The notes under the pieces are model-generated. The model was not told the DNA's origin. It ran no database searches and saw only the letters and a list, made by a program, of their open reading frames with translations. 8,716 bases of DNA from an uncultured Sutterellaceae bacterium (GTDB taxonomy: Bacteria > Pseudomonadota > Gammaproteobacteria > Burkholderiales > Burkholderiaceae_F), in contig CAMYAA010000024.1 of the NCBI GenBank assembly GCA_947253615.1, forward strand, positions 1 to 8,716, read 5' to 3'. Numbering within the stretch: position 1 is the first letter of the stretch; each line of letters begins with the position of its first letter. Made by a program: the position numbers and the translations under genes. This document shows positions 6,059 to 8,716 of the stretch, one piece after another.

Positions 6059-6089
6059 ATTATGAATCATTCTCATTTATGATGATCAA
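6059..6089 (-). promoter_or_regulatory. Candidate promoter of the first Sel1 gene
   Basis: Minus strand: TTGATC (6084-6089, 4/6), a 19-base spacer, then CATAAT (6059-6064, 5/6). The spacer is one or two bases longer than ideal. The predicted start near 6052 leaves a leader of about 32 bases that contains the ribosome site. The Fur-like sequence fills the spacer, where repressor binding would block polymerase. Confidence 0.45.
6062..6080 (-). promoter_or_regulatory. Fur-box-like operator
   Basis: Minus-strand ATAAATGAGAATGATTCAT matches the 19-base Fur consensus GATAATGATAATCATTATC at 11 positions by my alignment. Eleven of the 13 central bases (AATGAGAATGATT) match. Its place between predicted -35 and -10 fits iron-dependent repression of the Sel1 gene. 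The half-sites are imperfect, and no experimental support can be inferred from sequence. Confidence 0.5.
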
Positions 6090-6147
6090 AAAATCGTAAC
6101 AACGTACGAATTTTCCCTGGGGCTGAGGGAAGGACGAGGATTGAACG

Positions 6148-6176
6148 AAAAAAGCTCCCCGAAAGGAGAGCTTTTT
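6148..6176 (-). terminator. Rho-independent terminator of the second Sel1 gene
   Basis: On the minus strand AAAAAGCTC(T)CC pairs with GGGAGCTTTTT around a TTTCG loop (one bulged base), and six T close the structure (complement of 6148-6153). The A/T-flanked stem could also stop plus-strand transcription. It isolates the two Sel1 genes from one another. Confidence 0.88.
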
Positions 6177-6184
6177 CCTGGAGG

Positions 6185-6208
6185 GCGTCTCCTCGCGTGA
6201 GGAGACGC
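6185..6208 (-). repeat. Perfect 10-bp inverted repeat between stop codon and terminator
   Basis: GCGTCTCCTC (6185-6194) and GAGGAGACGC (6199-6208) form a perfect ten-pair stem with a four-base loop. It starts 14 bases after the stop of the second Sel1 gene and comes before the true terminator. No T tract follows, so it is more likely an mRNA 3' stabiliser or a protein site than a terminator. Confidence 0.75.
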
Positions 6209-6222
6209 ACACAAAAATAGGG

Positions 6223-7260
6223 TTACTTGAGCGCTTTGATGCGTTCACAAGCAAGCGCCACCTTTTCCTTGCAGGAAAGGTTGTAATAGTGGCGAGCCTT
6301 CTTCAAGTCCTTCGGGACTTGTTTGCCCTGGGCATACAAGTCGCCCAAGAGGATGTTGGCATCGTCCGAGTTATGGTTCGACGCTAAGGTTAAGAGCTTG
6401 ATCGCCTTCTTGACGTCAACCTTCACACCCCAGCCATTTAAGTACATCTGGGCGAGGTCCACTTGAGCGACGACATAACCGTCTTCGGCCAAGTCCTTGA
6501 AGTAGTGGAGGGCTTTGGCGTAGTCTTTTTCGGTATTGATCCCGTCAAAGTAAATTTCGCCCAAGCGTAACTGCGCATCAAAGCGACCATTGTTGGCGCT
6601 CTTGGTGTACCACTCAATCGCAGCCTTCGGATCTTTCTGCGTGCCGATACCCTTTTCAAGCATCGTCGCTAACGTGTACTGAGCCCAATCGTGGTTCTGT
6701 TGAGCAGCCTTTAAGTAGTATTCGTAAGCGAGCTTAGGATTCTTTTCAACACCATTGCCGCCTTCGTAAGCCGAGGCCGTAAAGAATTGCGCTTGACGTA
6801 ACCCTAAGTCAGCGGCCTTTTTGTAGTAGGCAAACGCTTCCGTGGCCGAACGGGATTCAACGTGCGTGGCCAAGTCCATGTTGGCGCAAGCGAAGTTTTG
6901 AGCCGCCGCTTTCTTCAACCATTCAACGCCTAACTTTTCATTGGCCTTGACGGTGTCGGAGCCTTGAAGGTAGAGGGCCCCTAAGGAGTACTGGGCCATC
7001 ACATTGCCTTCGTTGGCGAGCTTTTCAAGAATGTTAACTGGGCCGTCCCAGCTCGTGCACCCCGAGTAGTCGGAGGTCTGAGCCGTTAAACCAGCCGGAA
7101 CGGTAGTGTTCGGTTGAGCCGCTTTGGCGGGGGCGCTCACTTCAGCTTTCGGAGCTTCCGGGGTTTTGGGCGCATCGTACTTCGGGCTCATGGCTAATAC
7201 CGCGCTAGAGGCGAGAGCGAGAACAACGCCCGCTAAGGTCTTGGTCTTGAATTGATTCAT
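6223..7260 (-). CDS. Secreted Sel1-repeat (tetratricopeptide-like) protein
   Basis: A 345-residue protein with a clear signal peptide (MNQFKTKTLAGVVLALASSA, cleavage probably after VLA). A Pro/Ala/Lys-rich linker follows (about 27-60, with PKTPEAPKAEVSAPAKAA), long enough to hold the repeats away from the membrane or peptidoglycan. Seven Sel1-like repeats come next, for example AQYTLATMLEKGIGTQKDPK and AQMYLNGWGVKVDVKKAIK. The final helices carry the same C-x7-C pair (SCKEKVALAC) as the neighbouring Sel1 protein, so the two are probably paralogues. I start at the second of two close ATGs (7258-7260) because AAGAG lies eight bases before it and only two before the first (7264-7266). It is transcribed alone, between the 7407-7448 hairpin and the 6148-6176 terminator. 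I could not identify its promoter in 7261-7406. Likely a periplasmic binding scaffold, partner unknown. Confidence 0.9.
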   Translation of the reverse strand: MNQFKTKTLAGVVLALASSAVLAMSPKYDAPKTPEAPKAEVSAPAKAAQPNTTVPAGLTAQTSDYSGCTSWDGPVNILEKLANEGNVMAQYSLGALYLQGSDTVKANEKLGVEWLKKAAAQNFACANMDLATHVESRSATEAFAYYKKAADLGLRQAQFFTASAYEGGNGVEKNPKLAYEYYLKAAQQNHDWAQYTLATMLEKGIGTQKDPKAAIEWYTKSANNGRFDAQLRLGEIYFDGINTEKDYAKALHYFKDLAEDGYVVAQVDLAQMYLNGWGVKVDVKKAIKLLTLASNHNSDDANILLGDLYAQGKQVPKDLKKARHYYNLSCKEKVALACERIKALK

Positions 7261-7268
7261 GATCATTA

Positions 7269-7273
7269 CTCTT
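7269..7273 (-). promoter_or_regulatory. Ribosome binding site deciding the start of the second Sel1 gene
   Basis: Minus-strand AAGAG, eight bases from ATG 7260 but only two from ATG 7266. This favours the shorter protein. Confidence 0.65.
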
Positions 7274-7406
7274 ATAAAAAAAGGTCGAGAAAATGTCTTT
7301 TAAGTGTAGCGTTAACCCGAGCTAATGAAGGGGTATTCTTAACCAACCGAAACACTTTGATTGATTCGAGTTCACTATTCCCAAAATCGAGCGCACATAA
7401 ATAAGT

Positions 7407-7448
7407 GAGAAAACAGCAAAAGACAAACCCTTGTTTTGCTGTTTTCTC
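7407..7448 (-). terminator. Long perfect hairpin closing the ABC importer operon
   Basis: GAGAAAACAGCAAAA (7407-7421) pairs perfectly with TTTTGCTGTTTTCTC (7434-7448): 15 pairs and a 12-base loop, 17 bases past the ATPase stop. On the minus strand the tail is ACTTATTTATG, so T-richness lies mainly in the stem. It is probably the operon terminator and could act on both strands. Confidence 0.65.
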
Positions 7449-7465
7449 TTGGGGGAGTTTTGGGA

Positions 7466-8251
7466 TTAGTGGGCCACTAAGATTGGATAAGGGTGGCCGT
7501 GATAATCCACGGTAGTGACCTCGCACGAACGATGATAAATCGTGGACAACGTCTCGCTCGTGATCGCTTCGTGGGGCGTTCCTTGGGCGAGCACGACGCC
7601 GTCGTGAAGAATGACGACTTTATCAGCCCATTGCATCACGGCTAAAGGATCGTGAGAGCAGACGAAGACCCCCACCTGATTTTCGCGCGCGATTTCACGC
7701 AACAACCGCCACACTTCCGTTTGATTGCCCCAGTCTAAGTTACTCGTGGGTTCGTCAAGAATAATTAATGGCGTTTGCTGCAAGAGTGCACGGGCAATCA
7801 TCACGAGTTGACGCTGCCCGCCCGAGAGCGCACTAATGGGTTCGTGAAGATAGTCCGCTAATTTAAAGCGCTTGGCAATTCCTTTGGCGCGTTCAATATC
7901 TTCTTTTCGATCGAAAAACTGTAAAGTCTGATGCGAAAAGCAGCCCATGAGTAACAAGTCGAGCACTGTAAACCCAAAGGTAAATCCATAGTCTTGCGGC
8001 ACGTACGAGACGAGTCGCGCACGCGCTTTGGTACTTAACTTGAGGACGTTTTGACCTTGAATATGGAGGTGCCCAGACGTAGGTTTATGCAAGTTGAGGC
8101 AGCATCGAAAGAGCGTGGATTTTCCCGCACCATTGCTCCCTAAGAGTGCGCAAACTTCACCGGCGTTAACCGAGGTGGTGACGCCCTTTAAAATACGGTG
8201 GGATCCATACTCGGCGATGAGTCCCTCAATCGTGAGAATGGAATCAGCCAT
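7466..8251 (-). CDS. ABC importer ATPase, FecE/FepC/BtuD type
   Basis: A complete 261-residue cytoplasmic ATPase that powers uptake of an iron-siderophore, haem, cobalamin or molybdate-type substrate. All nucleotide-binding motifs are present: Walker A GSNGAGKST (38-46), Q-loop Gln86 (VPQDYG), signature LSGGQRQ (142-148), Walker B LIILDEP (162-168), D-loop NLD (171-173) and switch His200 (CSHD). Length and motif spacing are those of type II importer ATPases. Its ATG lies inside the end of the permease gene (shared bases ATGGCTGA), the usual order and coupling in these operons. AAGGA sits 12 bases before the ATG. The substrate cannot be set from the ATPase alone. A nearby Fur-like site makes iron the first guess, but that site belongs to another gene and the operon promoter is outside the window. 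Confidence 0.93.
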   Translation of the reverse strand: MADSILTIEGLIAEYGSHRILKGVTTSVNAGEVCALLGSNGAGKSTLFRCCLNLHKPTSGHLHIQGQNVLKLSTKARARLVSYVPQDYGFTFGFTVLDLLLMGCFSHQTLQFFDRKEDIERAKGIAKRFKLADYLHEPISALSGGQRQLVMIARALLQQTPLIILDEPTSNLDWGNQTEVWRLLREIARENQVGVFVCSHDPLAVMQWADKVVILHDGVVLAQGTPHEAITSETLSTIYHRSCEVTTVDYHGHPYPILVAH

Positions 8252-8672
8252 ATTGGTTTAACGTCCTTGCATTGCGTTTAATGAGCCAGAGCAAATAGGG
8301 CGCGCCCACAAGACTTGTTACGATCGCGATCGGAATTTCCGCGTCCGTGAGTGTACGTGCCAGCGTGTCGCAAATCAGCATATAAAGCGCCCCTAAGAGC
8401 ATGGCATTAATGAGGGAGTAGCGATGATCAGGCCCCACCATCATGCGCGCGGCATGAGGCATCATGAGACCAACCCACGCAATAATCCCCACGGTCGAGA
8501 CGCATACACTGGCCGCGAGCGTGCTGATTAAGAGAAAGCCAATACGTGTCCAGGTGGGATTGAGTCCTAAGCTAATGGCCTGCTCGTCCCCAAGACTCAT
8601 AATGTTGAGATGCTTACTCATAATCAACATTAAGGCCAGTGCGGGCAGAATCCAAAAGGCATTGAGTTTGAC
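8244..8672 (-). CDS. FecCD/BtuC-family ABC importer permease, C-terminal fragment
   Basis: The last 142 residues of an inner-membrane permease that is normally about 330 long. The N-terminal part is lost at the adapter junction. Diagnostic stretches are MSLGDEQAISLGLN (25-38 of the fragment), GIIAWVGLMMPHAARMMVG (62-80), which matches the family 'G.I.FVGL..PH..R...G.dhr' region around the ATPase-coupling helix, and EIPIAIVTSLVGAPY (112-126), the C-terminal signature. That signature has Ala where Gly is common. The frame appears to begin with MYKRQ at 8687, but those five residues are translated Tn5 mosaic end (8673-8687) and must be removed. It overlaps the ATPase gene by eight bases, so the two are co-translated. 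The binding-protein gene would be expected further upstream. Confidence 0.92.
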   Translation of the reverse strand, partial: VKLNAFWILPALALMLIMSKHLNIMSLGDEQAISLGLNPTWTRIGFLLISTLAASVCVSTVGIIAWVGLMMPHAARMMVGPDHRYSLINAMLLGALYMLICDTLARTLTDAEIPIAIVTSLVGAPYLLWLIKRNARTLNQYG

Positions 8673-8716
8673 CTGTCTCTTATACACATCTCCGAGCCCA
8701 CGAGACCGTACTAGAT
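8673..8716. other. Nextera i7 sequencing adapter (contamination)
   Basis: Mosaic end CTGTCTCTTATACACATCT, read-2 adapter CCGAGCCCACGAGAC and index CGTACTAG (N702 sample-sheet orientation). It is the exact reverse complement of 1-44. The genome ends at 8672. Confidence 0.98.

Noticed and set aside
6060..6254. Minus-strand frame of 64 codons between the Sel1 genes
   Set aside because: It spans the terminator, hairpins and Fur-like promoter region and has no ribosome site or protein features.
6438..6659. Minus-strand frame inside the second Sel1 gene
   Set aside because: Arg/Thr/Ser-rich out-of-frame translation of the repeat codons, with no features of its own.
7272..7526. Minus-strand frame of 84 codons overlapping the end of the ATPase
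   Set aside because: It crosses the operon terminator hairpin and overlaps a well-supported gene end.
1..8716. Terminal inverted repeats suggesting a transposon or linear replicon
   Set aside because: The repeats are exactly Nextera mosaic end, read-2 adapter and i7 index, so they are a library artefact.

Overview
The insert (45-8672) looks like chromosomal DNA from a Gram-negative bacterium, most likely a proteobacterium. The pointers are a Na/Pi-cotransporter of the type common in Beta/Gammaproteobacteria, a tRNA-Gly(CCC) with encoded CCA, secreted Sel1-repeat proteins, a FecCD-type ABC importer and a Fur-box-like site. A gut Sutterellaceae-like member of Burkholderiales would fit, but that is a guess from style, not a demonstrated identity. 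Both ends (1-44 and 8673-8716) are not biology: they are the same Illumina Nextera i7 adapter in inverted orientation, so the first and last genes are cut by library preparation.

Layout. (1) 45-913, minus: N-terminal half of an amidohydrolase family 3 metal-dependent hydrolase, running off the left edge. (2) 914-1258: non-coding, holding a likely promoter for the hydrolase and an unusual leader for the next gene. (3) 1259-2911, plus: a Na+/phosphate cotransporter-like protein with a C-terminal PhoU-like domain, closed by a terminator. (4) 3058-3132: tRNA-Gly(CCC) with its own promoter and terminator. (5) about 3133-5089: an AT-rich block with two divergent genes, a small two-helix SHOCT-domain membrane protein (minus) and a membrane-anchored HIRAN-domain protein (plus). 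This is the accessory-looking part of the window. (6) 5139-6020 and 6223-7260, minus: two separately transcribed, exported Sel1-repeat proteins whose last repeats share a C-x7-C cysteine pair. The first has a Fur-box-like sequence inside its predicted promoter. (7) 7466-8251 and 8244-8672, minus: ATPase and C-terminal part of the permease of a type II ABC importer (iron-siderophore/haem/cobalamin/molybdate class), translationally overlapping by 8 bases.

How they relate. The permease and ATPase form one operon, and the importer's substrate-binding protein and the rest of the permease lie outside the window. The Fur-like site next to the Sel1 gene, together with the metal importer nearby, suggests an iron-linked neighbourhood (inference). 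The hydrolase, phosphate transporter and tRNA look like independent housekeeping units. The most unusual item is the HIRAN protein, which places a domain known for binding DNA ends behind two membrane helices and a Pro/Val/Glu-rich linker. Its reading frame continues in coding-like sequence for 23 codons past the stop, up to a terminator.
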